Shown in pieces: positions 44,615-53,573 of a stretch of 64,000 nucleotides of DNA. How positions within the stretch are numbered: position 1 is the stretch's first letter; each line of letters opens with the position of its first letter. The translations under genes were made by a program, and so were the position numbers. The notes under the pieces were generated by a model, which saw nothing but the letters and a program-made list of their open reading frames with translations, had not been told where the DNA came from and did no database searches. The DNA lies in NCBI GenBank assembly GCA_902790375.1, contig CADARY010000003.1, positions 30,227 through 94,226 of the forward strand, written 5' to 3'. This stretch comes from Oscillospiraceae bacterium. Lineage in GTDB: Bacteria; Bacillota; Clostridia; Oscillospirales; Oscillospiraceae.

Positions 44615-46003
44615 TTATGCTCTTGTTTCGTCCTTTGCTTTTTGCAGGATCGCGAGGGCATACTTCATTTGCTCGTTCTTCGGCCTGCCCGCAAGGCGCA
44701 GCTTGTGGGTCTCACGCAGCACCGCGGCAAACTGCGGCCCCGGCGCAAAGCCCGCCTCGATCAGGTCCCGGCCCATGAGGTACGGCTCTCTCATGCGCGC
44801 CTCATAGAGGGCAAGCATCTCCCGCAGGCTATTTCGTGTCGGGGCATAGGCGCGCTTCATCGCTTCCCTGTCCTCCTCCGGCCCCCGGCAGCCCATATGA
44901 TCCGCCTCGGCCAGCAGGAGCAGATCCCCCGGGCAGACGGAGAGATCAAACATCTTCATATAGCTCTTCACACCGGCGCTGCTGCCCGCGAGTGAATTTG
45001 GGCGCATGTGCAGTTGCGTCATGTTCAGCACATATTCCGTCAGCCCTGTTTCTCTCGTCAGGCGCCGCAGGAAGGTCTGCGCCAGCGGAAGGCCCAGCTT
45101 CTCATGGTTGTAAGCATGCAGGACGCCGTTGTACTCCTCCGTTGCGACCGCCTTGCCCAGATCGTGACAGAGGGCGGCGAGCAGAAACCATATTGGCCGT
45201 TGCGTCTTCGCGCGGAGCTTTGCCGCCTCGTCCAGCGTCTGCATGGTGTGTCGCCAGACGTCCCCCTCCGGGTGAAAGGCGGGATTCTGCCGCACGTCAA
45301 TGAGCGCCTCCAGCTCCGGAAACCACTGGGAAAGCTGTCCCATCTGCCGCAGCAGCTCAAAAAAAACCGAGGGCGTCTCCGCCTTCGAAAGCGCCTTTTC
45401 CAGCTCCCCCATGACGCGCTCTCCCGGCAGGGCGGCAAGATCCATCTTCGCCGAGAGGGCGCGCGTCTGCTCGGCCAAACGCAGGCCGAAGCGCGCGGCA
45501 AACTGCGCCGCCCGCAGCGCACGCAGCGGATCCTCGCCGAAGCTGTTCGCGTCCACATGGCGGAGGATCCCGCGCCGCATGTCCTCCCGTCCGCCGAAAA
45601 AGTCCAGGATCTCCCCTGTCAGCACGTCCTCCATCAGGGCGTTCATGGTGAAATCCCGCCGCCGCGCGGCCTTCTCCGGGCCGAGGAAGGGATCGACATA
45701 TACCGCAAAGTCCTTGTGTCCGCGCCCTGTCGCCGTCTCGGAGCGCGGCATGGCGATGTCCAGAGCATAGTGCCTGAGGCCCATGATGCCGAAGCTTGCC
45801 CCCATGCTCAGGCGCTCGCCGAGGCTGTCCAGGATCCTCTCCAGGCTCTCGACTGGAATCCCGTGCACCTCGATATCAATATCCTTGTTGTCAAGGCCGA
45901 GCAGCCGATCCCGGACATAGCCGCCCACATAGTAGCTGCGGCCGCCCTCAGCCGCCACTGCCTCCGCAAGCGCGCGGGCCATGCGGATGTTTTTGTCCTC
46001 CAT
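44615..46003 (-). CDS. cca: CCA tRNA nucleotidyltransferase
   Basis: This 462-aa enzyme adds or repairs the 3' CCA of tRNAs. The class II nucleotidyltransferase head has GGYVRD (27-32) and the metal-binding DxD at 41-43 (KDIDIEV), then RRRDFTMNAL, RRGILRHVD and EDPLRALRAAQFAARF. The C-terminal part has an HD domain (HDLGKA), typical of Firmicute versions that also act as phosphatase or phosphodiesterase. All motifs are intact. It stands alone between a shared terminator and the ferredoxin gene, and no regulation is visible. Confidence 0.92.
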   Translation of the reverse strand: MEDKNIRMARALAEAVAAEGGRSYYVGGYVRDRLLGLDNKDIDIEVHGIPVESLERILDSLGERLSMGASFGIMGLRHYALDIAMPRSETATGRGHKDFAVYVDPFLGPEKAARRRDFTMNALMEDVLTGEILDFFGGREDMRRGILRHVDANSFGEDPLRALRAAQFAARFGLRLAEQTRALSAKMDLAALPGERVMGELEKALSKAETPSVFFELLRQMGQLSQWFPELEALIDVRQNPAFHPEGDVWRHTMQTLDEAAKLRAKTQRPIWFLLAALCHDLGKAVATEEYNGVLHAYNHEKLGLPLAQTFLRRLTRETGLTEYVLNMTQLHMRPNSLAGSSAGVKSYMKMFDLSVCPGDLLLLAEADHMGCRGPEEDREAMKRAYAPTRNSLREMLALYEARMREPYLMGRDLIEAGFAPGPQFAAVLRETHKLRLAGRPKNEQMKYALAILQKAKDETRA

Positions 46004-46129
46004 GCCTCTCCCTCCGATCCAAAACGCGCAGGGCCGACAAGGGCGGAAGGCCTATTGCGGCAAAGGGCCATCGAGCTGTAAAGCCCGGTGGCCTTTTGCT
46101 GCGGGAGCGCGGCCCCTGCGGCCTGATTT

Positions 46130-47683
46130 TTACTTTTCAGCCGCCTGCTGGTACAGGGTCTCCAGGATCTCCGCCGTCACGGAGCCGCGCTGGTTGTAGA
46201 TGACCTCGCCATGGCGGTTGAGGACGATGGTCTGCGGCATGGCGGTCGTGCCGCCCACAGCGTCCCAGATCTTTTCATCCTCATTTTCAACGGCGAAGGG
46301 CATCACCCAGTCCTTGCCGTGCTCGTTCAGGTATTCCTTCGGATCGTCGTCCACGATGTCCGAGTGCAGGGCCAGCATGGCGATATCGCCCTCGTGCGCC
46401 TTGTAGAGCTCGCTGAAGAACGGCAGCTCCTTCACGCAGGGGCCGCAGTAGGTGGCCCAGAGGTTGATGAACACGGGCTTGCCGCGCAGATCGGCCAGGT
46501 GGAACTCACTGCCGTCAAGGCAGGTGATGGTGAAGTCGGGAAGCTGCTGTCCGACCTCGTGTCCCTCGGGCGCGTTGCTTGTCCAGTCCGCTGCCGCTGC
46601 GGGAGCTGCCGCTTCGGAAGCGGGCGCATCCGTACCGGAATCCGCACTCTGCCTGATATTGGGATCGAGAAAGTTATAGTACAGCAGCGCCGCGCAGAGG
46701 ACAGCCAGCGCTGTGCCCCAGGCGATTTTGCCGAGCTTTTTGCGCTTTGCCTCGGAATCGGGCTTGTCATCGGCGCAGCCGCCCGCCGGCGCCTTGAGCG
46801 TAAAGCTGCCGGCCTTGAGGCTGATGGCCTTCTGATTGCACACATCCATACACTTGGCGCAGTGGATGCACTCATGGTCGCCCACATGGCGCACATCCAT
46901 GCCGCAGCTGCGCACGCAGGCGCCGCAGTGGTTGCAGCGGGTCGCGTCCACCTTCACGCCGACGACGGCGAGCTTGCTGAAAAAGCCGTAGATCGCGCCG
47001 AGCGGGCACAGGAAGCGGCAGAAGCTGCGATAACAGAACACGCAGGCCAGGCCGATCACCAGCATGATGACGAACTTGCGCGTAAAGAGGATGTTCAGCA
47101 TGGAGAAATCCCCCGCCCGCGCGGGATTGGACAGCAGGAAAATCGCGCCCTCAAAGGTGCCGGCCGGGCAGATATACTTGCAGAAGCCGGGCACCGCCAC
47201 GCCGTGGGCAATGCCGTACCAGGCCGTGATGCCGACGGCGAAGACGGCCAGGATGATGTACTTGAGCCAGCTCAGCGCGCGGGTGACGCGGTTCTTTTTC
47301 AGCTTCGGCGTGGGCAGCTTGTGCAGCAGCTCCTGGATCAGGCCGAGCGGGCAGAGCCAGCCGCAGATCGTGCGGCCCAGGATCAGCCCGTAGAGCATGA
47401 GGATGCCGTAGACGTAGAAGCCGATCTGCTTGCCGGAGGTGCCGATGGCGTTCTGCAGGGAGCCCAGCGGGCAGGCCCCGACCGCGCCGGGACAGGAGTA
47501 GCAGTTGAAGCCCGGCACGCAGATCCCCTTTGTGGTGGGGGACTTGCTCTTGTAGATCTCTCCCTCGAGAAAGCCCTTCACATGGGCGTTATACAGCAGG
47601 GCGCAATAGAGCTGAACGAGCCGTCTCTTGGACGGGCGGTGGGTATCCCACCAGGAGCTTTTTACATTATCCAAGGCCAACAC
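46130..47683 (-). CDS. NapH-like 4Fe-4S membrane protein fused to a TlpA-type thioredoxin domain
   Basis: This 517-aa protein has several membrane helices with CxxxCP motifs facing the cytoplasm (CPLGSLQ, CGWLCPLGL, CKYICPAGT, CRFLCPLGA). Two 4Fe-4S ferredoxin motifs follow (CNHCGACVRSC and CIHCAKCMDVC). After another helix comes a thioredoxin-like TlpA/ResA domain with YCGPC. The layout suggests electron transfer across the membrane from ferredoxin-type donors to an extracytoplasmic thiol. It overlaps the CXXC membrane gene by 17 bases, so both act together. Fusion of the reductase and thioredoxin in one chain is a known clostridial arrangement. Confidence 0.88.
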   Translation of the reverse strand: MLALDNVKSSWWDTHRPSKRRLVQLYCALLYNAHVKGFLEGEIYKSKSPTTKGICVPGFNCYSCPGAVGACPLGSLQNAIGTSGKQIGFYVYGILMLYGLILGRTICGWLCPLGLIQELLHKLPTPKLKKNRVTRALSWLKYIILAVFAVGITAWYGIAHGVAVPGFCKYICPAGTFEGAIFLLSNPARAGDFSMLNILFTRKFVIMLVIGLACVFCYRSFCRFLCPLGAIYGFFSKLAVVGVKVDATRCNHCGACVRSCGMDVRHVGDHECIHCAKCMDVCNQKAISLKAGSFTLKAPAGGCADDKPDSEAKRKKLGKIAWGTALAVLCAALLYYNFLDPNIRQSADSGTDAPASEAAAPAAAADWTSNAPEGHEVGQQLPDFTITCLDGSEFHLADLRGKPVFINLWATYCGPCVKELPFFSELYKAHEGDIAMLALHSDIVDDDPKEYLNEHGKDWVMPFAVENEDEKIWDAVGGTTAMPQTIVLNRHGEVIYNQRGSVTAEILETLYQQAAEK

Positions 47684-48437
47684 ACTCCGTACAAATTCTG
47701 ATCGCCTTGTTGACGACCGCCGTCATGCTGCCGTTGCGAATGCCGATGATGATGAACGCCACCGCCACTGCCAGCAGCACCCAACGCAGCACATCGAGAC
47801 TGCGTGCGGGCTCTTCGCTCTTCGGTGCGGCCTGGATCCCGGCCGCCTTCTCTTCCCTGATGCGCGCCATGATGGCCTCATACTCCCGCCGGATGCTCTT
47901 CTCCTGCAGGACGGTGGAGACCATGAGGCAGGCCAGGGCCAGGATGATCCAGGGGAACACATGCGCGGCCATCGCGCCGATCACCTGCTCCAGGTCGCCG
48001 TTCGGAAAATGCTCCGCATTTGTCATGTAGAGCAGCACGGGGAGCAGGCACAGGGCAAAGCCGCCCCAGCCGCCGTACAGGAGCTTTTTCTGCAGGGCCT
48101 GTTCCTTTCGCATGGCCTCGCTCGGCTCGGCTGCGCGGGCGCGCATCAGGTCGCGGCTGAGCTCGATATCCTGGACGGGCTTATTCTCGTTCTCATCCCG
48201 GACGTTCAGCACCGCGCAGGCCACTGTCACGCCCACGGCCAGGAGGAAGACCGGCAGGATCGGCTTGAGTGCGGCCGCCGCCTTCTCCCGCGTGTATACC
48301 CAGGCCAGGGGATTTTCCTGTTTTTCGGCGATCCCGTCCCGGTAGATCCCGATCGCCGAAACAGCCAGCATCACAACCAGCGCCACACACAGAAGCGACT
48401 GGGCGATCAGCAGGATTTTGTTTCTTGTCACTTGCAT
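47667..48437 (-). CDS. Membrane protein with C-terminal CTEC motif (CD1871A-like end)
   Basis: This 256-aa protein has about five membrane helices and ends IRNGSMTAVVNKAIRICTEC followed by VGLG, matching the end of the small CD1871A-type CXXC membrane proteins that accompany ferredoxin/TlpA proteins. The CXXC pair probably exchanges electrons with the protein encoded next. ATG 48437 has GGGAG five bases upstream. The frame is open further, but a promoter lies inside that part. The extra N-terminal region (about 200 residues) is larger than in the usual ~50-residue CD1871A proteins. Confidence 0.76.
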   Translation of the reverse strand: MQVTRNKILLIAQSLLCVALVVMLAVSAIGIYRDGIAEKQENPLAWVYTREKAAAALKPILPVFLLAVGVTVACAVLNVRDENENKPVQDIELSRDLMRARAAEPSEAMRKEQALQKKLLYGGWGGFALCLLPVLLYMTNAEHFPNGDLEQVIGAMAAHVFPWIILALACLMVSTVLQEKSIRREYEAIMARIREEKAAGIQAAPKSEEPARSLDVLRWVLLAVAVAFIIIGIRNGSMTAVVNKAIRICTECVGLG

Positions 48438-48515
48438 CACGCTCCCTACGACAGGCGGGCATGCGCATCCCCATACGGGGCTGCGGACAAAGACCCGCTT
48501 TTCCAAGATAGTCTC

Positions 48516-48544
48516 AGTATAAACGTCCGGCCTGGTTTTTTCAA
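48516..48544 (-). promoter_or_regulatory. Promoter of the CXXC / ferredoxin-TlpA operon
   Basis: On the minus strand TTGAAA (48544-48539) and TATACT (48521-48516) are spaced by 17 bp. Confidence 0.72.
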
Positions 48545-48686
48545 GCGCTTTATCCGGGTATTGCCAAAACGAGAGGGCATGAAGGCCGTGCCCGGCGAAG
48601 GGCTCCCCCTCCCGACGGAGGATGCTCATGCCGCCATATAACACGCAGGGCGCCGTTTTGACAGCGGCGCCCTCGACTAATTGAAT

Positions 48687-48822
48687 TAAGGCAACACCGC
48701 ACAATCCGCCTTCGGCATCTCCTGGAAAATTTGTGCCCTGATTTCGTCACTTTTTCTTGAGGTACACAAAGTACATCTGCGAATCAGGATCTGCTCTTGC
48801 CGAATTATGCGGTATTGCCTTA
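48687..48822. mobile_element. MITE-like 136-bp element, complete copy
   Basis: The ends form 19-bp terminal inverted repeats: TAAGGCAACACCGCACAAT and, inverted, TAAGGCAATACCGCATAAT (two mismatches). The insert is flanked by TTAA-type bases. No coding frame is present; the interior can fold (CCTGATTTCG with CGAATCAGG). At least 95 bp are repeated at the right end of the window without a visible difference. It lies just downstream of the gltS-like gene. Confidence 0.78.
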
Positions 48823-48869
48823 AATGTAGCGATAGAATAACCGTAAGATCTGTTGTGATTGTCTTCGTT

Positions 48870-50240
48870 TTACTTTTTCCCGAAGCACAGCCGCCTTAGC
48901 AGCATCAGCAGCGCCCCGAGATAGGCTGCAGCGATCAGGCACACGATGATCGCCATCCGGTCGGATTTTGCCGCGAGGCTCACCAGCACCAGCACCGGCG
49001 CGCCGAGGATGATGCCGACGCTGCTGCCGCTGACCAGATTGTTGGCCGCCGGGGTGTGAAAGTCGTTGTCGATCTCCCGCAGCAGGAGGATGCCGGAGGA
49101 AATGGTGCCGGTCATCATGCCGTACATGGAGATCAGCCCCTCATAATAATACCCCGGGTAGGCCCATCTGCACACGCGCCTGAGATGCAGCCAGGTGAAC
49201 ACGCCGCCCGCCGCGGCAAGCAGGAGGAAGCAGAGCCACAGGCCGCTCAGATCCTCAACATTGATCGAGGAGATGCCGGCTACGATCATGATGTCGAAGA
49301 AGAAGCCGGAGAGGCGGTTGAGCAGATAGTTGTTCTGATACTGCCGCTCGATCAGTCCCCTTTTCCGCCCGGCCTCCAGGAGCCTGCGCAGGAGGACCGC
49401 AATGCCGGAGCCGATGATGAAGTTAAAGCCCCACAGGAGGGTGTTGACCGTGCCGGCAAGACCCGCGGAGACCGCCGCAATGCCCGCGGTGAGGCCGCGG
49501 GTGACAAGGTAGGTGGCAAGATAGGCCACAAAAACCATCGCAAGCTGCACGGAAAGGCGGTCGACAGAGTCCGCCACAGGCAGCTCGTTGCGATCCTGGA
49601 AGAAGCCGACGGCAAGATCATCGTCGTTGTTCCTCCTCGCCGGGCTTACATGGCCGCGCTTTGCCAATACGTTCAGGAGGATGACGCCCACGACGCAGGC
49701 GCACAGATACCCCGCCGCCGCAATCGCCAGGCCGAAGCTGCGCCCGCCGGCAAAGCCCAGGCTCTGATAGCTGCTGCCCACGTTGTTGGCCTGTCCAGGC
49801 CCCTGGCCGTAGCCCATCGGCAGCAGCAGGCCGGAGGCCTTGAAGAGCCCCGGCATCAGCGTATAGCCGAGCAGAATGCTGATCACAAGGCCAACCACGC
49901 CCTGTACCAGATAGGTGCTCACAATGATGACGCCGGATTTGAGGGCCGCGCGGTCAGCGCTGTCCGCCGCACGGTCGGTCACGCGCAGGCTCATGGCGAT
50001 AAAGCCGAGGGCGATGCCGTGATAAACCAGAATCTCCATGACGCTTGCGTCGATGGCGATCAGCCCCGTAAGCTTGAGCAGCAGCAGAAGAAAGCCCGCC
50101 ATGACCGAGACCGGCATCATGGCATTGCGGATGGCGCGCACGCGGTTTCGCAGCATATTGCACAGCAGGATCACCCCGGCAATGAGGCCGAGCTGAATGA
50201 TGATGTCCCACAGGGCTGTGTTTGCGGCTGAATAGTCCAT
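48870..50240 (-). CDS. GltS-like sodium:glutamate symporter
   Basis: This 456-aa protein has about 12 membrane helices and the GltS pattern, beginning ALWDIIIQLGLIAGVILLCN with RNAMMPVSVMAGFLLLLL and a central GYGQGPGQANNVGSSYQSLG segment that holds the re-entrant signature. GltS proteins take up glutamate with Na+. The GQGP segment is clear; the substrate of this divergent, longer member is not certain. It starts five bases after the acyltransferase gene stop and ends the rsmI operon. Confidence 0.82.
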   Translation of the reverse strand: MDYSAANTALWDIIIQLGLIAGVILLCNMLRNRVRAIRNAMMPVSVMAGFLLLLLKLTGLIAIDASVMEILVYHGIALGFIAMSLRVTDRAADSADRAALKSGVIIVSTYLVQGVVGLVISILLGYTLMPGLFKASGLLLPMGYGQGPGQANNVGSSYQSLGFAGGRSFGLAIAAAGYLCACVVGVILLNVLAKRGHVSPARRNNDDDLAVGFFQDRNELPVADSVDRLSVQLAMVFVAYLATYLVTRGLTAGIAAVSAGLAGTVNTLLWGFNFIIGSGIAVLLRRLLEAGRKRGLIERQYQNNYLLNRLSGFFFDIMIVAGISSINVEDLSGLWLCFLLLAAAGGVFTWLHLRRVCRWAYPGYYYEGLISMYGMMTGTISSGILLLREIDNDFHTPAANNLVSGSSVGIILGAPVLVLVSLAAKSDRMAIIVCLIAAAYLGALLMLLRRLCFGKK

Positions 50241-50245
50241 GTGCG

Positions 50246-51385
50246 TTACTCCTTCGCGTTCTCTGCCCTGCTCTCCCAGATCAGCAGATATTTGCGCAGG
50301 CAGCAGGGCGCCGCCGCGCGGATCTCGTAATATGCATCCCCCACGGAAAAAAGCAGGGTGTCGGTCTTGACCATCGCCATGCTGTCAATGTCCCGGAGAG
50401 GAAAAAACCGCCCCGCAATTTCAAGCGCGTCCGGGTGCTGGACCAGAATCCCGGCGCCCAGCGCCTTCTCCCGGTGCCCGTCCCCCACACGCTTCAGGCG
50501 CAGGCCCCCGTCGGAGAAAAGGACGCCGTCGGCCCGCTTGAGCATTTCCCGGAGCGCCGCCCGCTGGTATTGCTCCCAGACGGCGACCGTCGCCACCGGC
50601 TCCGGCGGGTCAAAAAAGCCCTCCTCTGTATACAGAAGGTCCAGGCCGCAGGCGCAGCGCACCCGGTTCCCGATCCCCCGGACAGTGCCGAGGGCGCCGC
50701 AGCGGGGGCAGACGAAGAAGCCGCGCTCGATTCCCTCGGCGCGCCGCTCCCCCCGAAAGCGGACGTGTTCCTTTTCCTGGCGGGCGAAGGCGTCCTCGAA
50801 GAGATCCCGATTGATGAGGGCGTTGACCGCCCCGCCCTGCATGCCCTTGAGCTCCTCCGGTGCATAGCAGCCGACGATCCCGCCGTGCATCATCCCGCGC
50901 CGCAGCGTATTTGACCAGCGGGGCATACTGAGATAGCCCCCCTCCAGCCGGTAGGTCACAAGCGGTACGCCTGCCATGCGCGCAAGCTTGCCCGTAGCCG
51001 GGAAGACCGGGTGCGTGCGTCCGTCCCAGGTGGTGTCCCCCTCGGCAAAGATGCAGACCGTGTCCCCCGCCTGCACGGCGCGCAGCACGCTCTTCACCGT
51101 GTCTGTCCCCGAGGCGGCCTTGCGCCGCGGGATCGGGGCCACGGCCCATTGGATCACCTCGGAGATGAATCCGTGACGGAAGAGATGCTCGCTCGCCACA
51201 AAGCGGATGGGGGTGTCGGGAAAGCTCACCGCCAACAGCAGCGGGTCCCAGTTCGTCACATGGTTTGCGACAATGAGGCAGGGGCCCTGTATCTCAGCGC
51301 GCGCCGCCGTCACGGCAAAGCGCTCCCTGGCATATCCGCACAGAAGCCGCTGCAAAAGCTGCCAGCGTTTTTTGCGATCTGACAT
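50246..51385 (-). CDS. PlsC-like acyltransferase with zinc ribbon and C-terminal extension
   Basis: This 379-aa protein starts with a PlsC-type acyltransferase domain. IVANHVTNWDPLL gives the catalytic HX4D (H and D around 38-43) and FAEGDTTWDGRTHP fits the glycerol-phosphate-binding EGxxxxxG region. The family transfers acyl groups to lysophosphatidic acid or related lipids. After about residue 200, a CPRCG and CACG pair form a zinc ribbon, followed by an unassigned region of ~150 residues. GGAGG precedes ATG 51385. The fusion of an acyltransferase and a zinc ribbon is unusual, and its substrate may not be a lipid. Confidence 0.8.
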   Translation of the reverse strand: MSDRKKRWQLLQRLLCGYARERFAVTAARAEIQGPCLIVANHVTNWDPLLLAVSFPDTPIRFVASEHLFRHGFISEVIQWAVAPIPRRKAASGTDTVKSVLRAVQAGDTVCIFAEGDTTWDGRTHPVFPATGKLARMAGVPLVTYRLEGGYLSMPRWSNTLRRGMMHGGIVGCYAPEELKGMQGGAVNALINRDLFEDAFARQEKEHVRFRGERRAEGIERGFFVCPRCGALGTVRGIGNRVRCACGLDLLYTEEGFFDPPEPVATVAVWEQYQRAALREMLKRADGVLFSDGGLRLKRVGDGHREKALGAGILVQHPDALEIAGRFFPLRDIDSMAMVKTDTLLFSVGDAYYEIRAAAPCCLRKYLLIWESRAENAKE

Positions 51386-51432
51386 GTGAACACCTCCCCC
51401 TCCGCAGGGCCGCTCCCCTTTGGCAGGAGAGG

Positions 51433-52589
51433 CTACCCGTTCTCGATCAGCTTCAGAAGGCTCTGCTGAAAGCCGTACTGCTCCCGCAGAGCTTCGGCCC
51501 GCGCGCGCCCGGCACTTTTGCGCCTGCCGGTGTATCGGGCGCGGAGCATCAGGTTTTTGGGCGAGTGCTCAAAGTCGATAAACTCGATCACGTCCACAGC
51601 GTAGCCCGCATCCTCCAGCACGGCGGCGCGGACGGCATCGGTCAGCAGTGCCGAGACGCGCTCCCTGATGATGCCGTGCTCCAGCAGCAGATCCAGCTCG
51701 CCCCCTCTGCGGATGCTGAGATTGACCTCATGCTGGCAGCAGGGGACGGAGAAAATGTGCTTCACCCCATGCCGTATCGCATAGGCCAGGGCGTAGTCCG
51801 TGGCCGTGTCGCAGGCGTGGAGCGTGACGATCATATCGATCTTCGTGTCGGCAAGTCTGTCGCGCGTCACGTCCGCCACCTCAAAGCGCAGGCCGTCATA
51901 GCCGTAGCGCGCGGCGATCTCGCTGCAGCGCCGCACCACATCCGCCTTGAGATCATAGCCGATAATCTCTGTTTTCATGCCGCGCCGGACGGCAAAATAA
52001 TAATAGAGGATAAAGGTCAGATAGGACTTGCCGCAGCCGAAATCCAGGATGCGGATGGTCTCCGCCCGCTCGTCCCTGAGGCTCTGATCCACAAGCTCCA
52101 CAAAGCGGTTGATCTGTTTGAATTTATCATATTTCGATCGGACGATCTTGAAATCCTTCGTAAAGACGCCGAGATCCACCAGAGCCGGGATGTTCTCTCC
52201 CTCGCGCAGGATATAGTCCTTCTCCCGGTTGTGGCCCTGCGCGCCGACCGGGCGCGGGACTGCCGCCGCCCCGCCGGTTTTTTATAGCTGCCGTCGCGCT
52301 TCAGGATATACTGGCGGCTCTCCGTATCGGTCAAAAGCATCACCTGGCGGTAGCGCCCCTCGAGATTCTCCGCCGCCCAGGCACAGAGAAGCTCCCCGGT
52401 AAAGTTCTGATGAAAGGCCTTGCTGTCCTGAAAGCGCTCCGCCTGGTAGCGCCGCTCTCCCTTCAGAAGCAGGGGGCGGATCTCCACCTTCTGTGCCTGG
52501 TCCTTCTCCGTGGGCTGGGAGAAGACCGCCTTGCTGAGCGTCGGCAGGGCAAGGGCCAGCTCCTGTGTGATCCTGGCCATTTCAGCCAC
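51433..52589 (-). pseudogene. SAM-dependent methyltransferase, split by a frameshift
   Basis: Two frames make one protein of about 385 residues. The first (52589 to about 52278) runs to RQYILKRDGSYKK. The second begins TGGAAAVPRPVGAQGHNREK and leads to the methyltransferase part (ILDFGCGKSYLTFILYYYFA, then HACDTATDYALAYAI and PCCQHEVN), as in the PF13679-type family. The break is at a run of six T on the plus strand (52278-52283); one extra base, or a -1 ribosome slip, restores the frame. A sequencing error, a real mutation or programmed slippage are all possible. It overlaps rsmI by eight bases. Confidence 0.8.
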
Positions 52590-53463
52590 CGAAGAGGCGC
52601 TTGAGATTCAGCGCCGCCGCCTTGAGCTCGTTTTTGCTGTAGGAGTTGTTTTCATCGGCCAGCACCGCCGCCACGGCCTCCTTTGCCGTGCAGCCGCCCG
52701 CGACCATCGCGTCCACCAGCATGGCCTCGGCGGACACGGTGTGCTCCACCTTGTTGAAGATATAGTCCTCGTCGATCTCCACCACGACGGCGTACTCCCC
52801 CTTGTCGTAGCTGCCCTTGGCGAGAAGCTGCTCCTTCACCTCGGCGGGCGTGCCGCGAAAGCTCATCTCGTGCAGCTTCGTCAGATCGTTGCACAGGCAC
52901 ATCCGGCATTTGGCCCCGCTCTCGATAAAGAAGTCCACCAGCTCCATAATGCGCTTCGGGGACTCATAGAGGGCAAAGGTGCGGGTGTCGCCGCGGCGCA
53001 GCTTCTCAAGGAGCCTGCGCCGCTCCGCGTTTTCCCGGGGAAAGAAGCCGTAGAAGAGGAAGCTTGAGAGGTCAAAGCCGGACACGGACAGGGCCGTCAC
53101 CGCGGCGCAGCAGCCCGGCACCCCGATCACGGGGATACCCGCCTCCACGGCGGCCTTGATAAGCTCGTTGCCGGGGTCGGAGATGCAGGGCGTGCCGGCG
53201 TCAGTGATGACCGCGACGCTCTTGCCCGCAAGCATTTCGCCGATAAAATACTTTGCCTTGCCGTATTCGTTGAACTTGTGGTTCGACACCAGCTTGTTGC
53301 GGATCTCAAGCTTGCCCAGCAGCACCATGGAGCGGCGCGTATCCTCGGCCGCGATGATGTCCACATCCTGCAGGATCTGCCGGCCTCTCGGCGACATGTC
53401 CCGGGAGTTGCCGATGGGCGTTGCGACGATATAGAGCTTGCCTGTCTGTACAGTTTCGTTCAT
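52582..53463 (-). CDS. rsmI: 16S rRNA C1402 2'-O-ribose methyltransferase RsmI
   Basis: This 293-aa enzyme methylates C1402 of 16S rRNA with SAM. It shows the family start KLYIVATPIGNSRDMSPRG, AAEDTRRSMVLL, VITDAGTPCISDPGNELI and FYGFFPREN in the right order; length is normal. It is the first gene of a minus-strand run with the methyltransferase, acyltransferase and GltS-like genes. The start at ATG 53463 agrees with the family N-terminus. Confidence 0.94.
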   Translation of the reverse strand: MNETVQTGKLYIVATPIGNSRDMSPRGRQILQDVDIIAAEDTRRSMVLLGKLEIRNKLVSNHKFNEYGKAKYFIGEMLAGKSVAVITDAGTPCISDPGNELIKAAVEAGIPVIGVPGCCAAVTALSVSGFDLSSFLFYGFFPRENAERRRLLEKLRRGDTRTFALYESPKRIMELVDFFIESGAKCRMCLCNDLTKLHEMSFRGTPAEVKEQLLAKGSYDKGEYAVVVEIDEDYIFNKVEHTVSAEAMLVDAMVAGGCTAKEAVAAVLADENNSYSKNELKAAALNLKRLFGG

Positions 53464-53532
53464 GTTGTGTACCCTGCTTCGTAATAGTTTCTTTTTTTGT
53501 ATTATACCTTACCCCATGCGCTGTGGCAAGGC

Positions 53533-53561
53533 AAAAAAACACCGGGGACATGCCCCGGTGT
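53533..53561 (-). terminator. Terminator of hpf
   Basis: ACACCGGGG/CCCCGGTGT (9 bp, 5-nt loop) is followed on the minus strand by seven T, directly after the hpf stop. Confidence 0.9.
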
Positions 53562-53573
53562 GAAATGCCTTGC

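Noticed and set aside
48438-48704. N-terminal extension of the CXXC membrane protein
   Set aside because: It contains a good sigma-A promoter and overlaps the MITE end. ATG 48437 has its own ribosome binding site.
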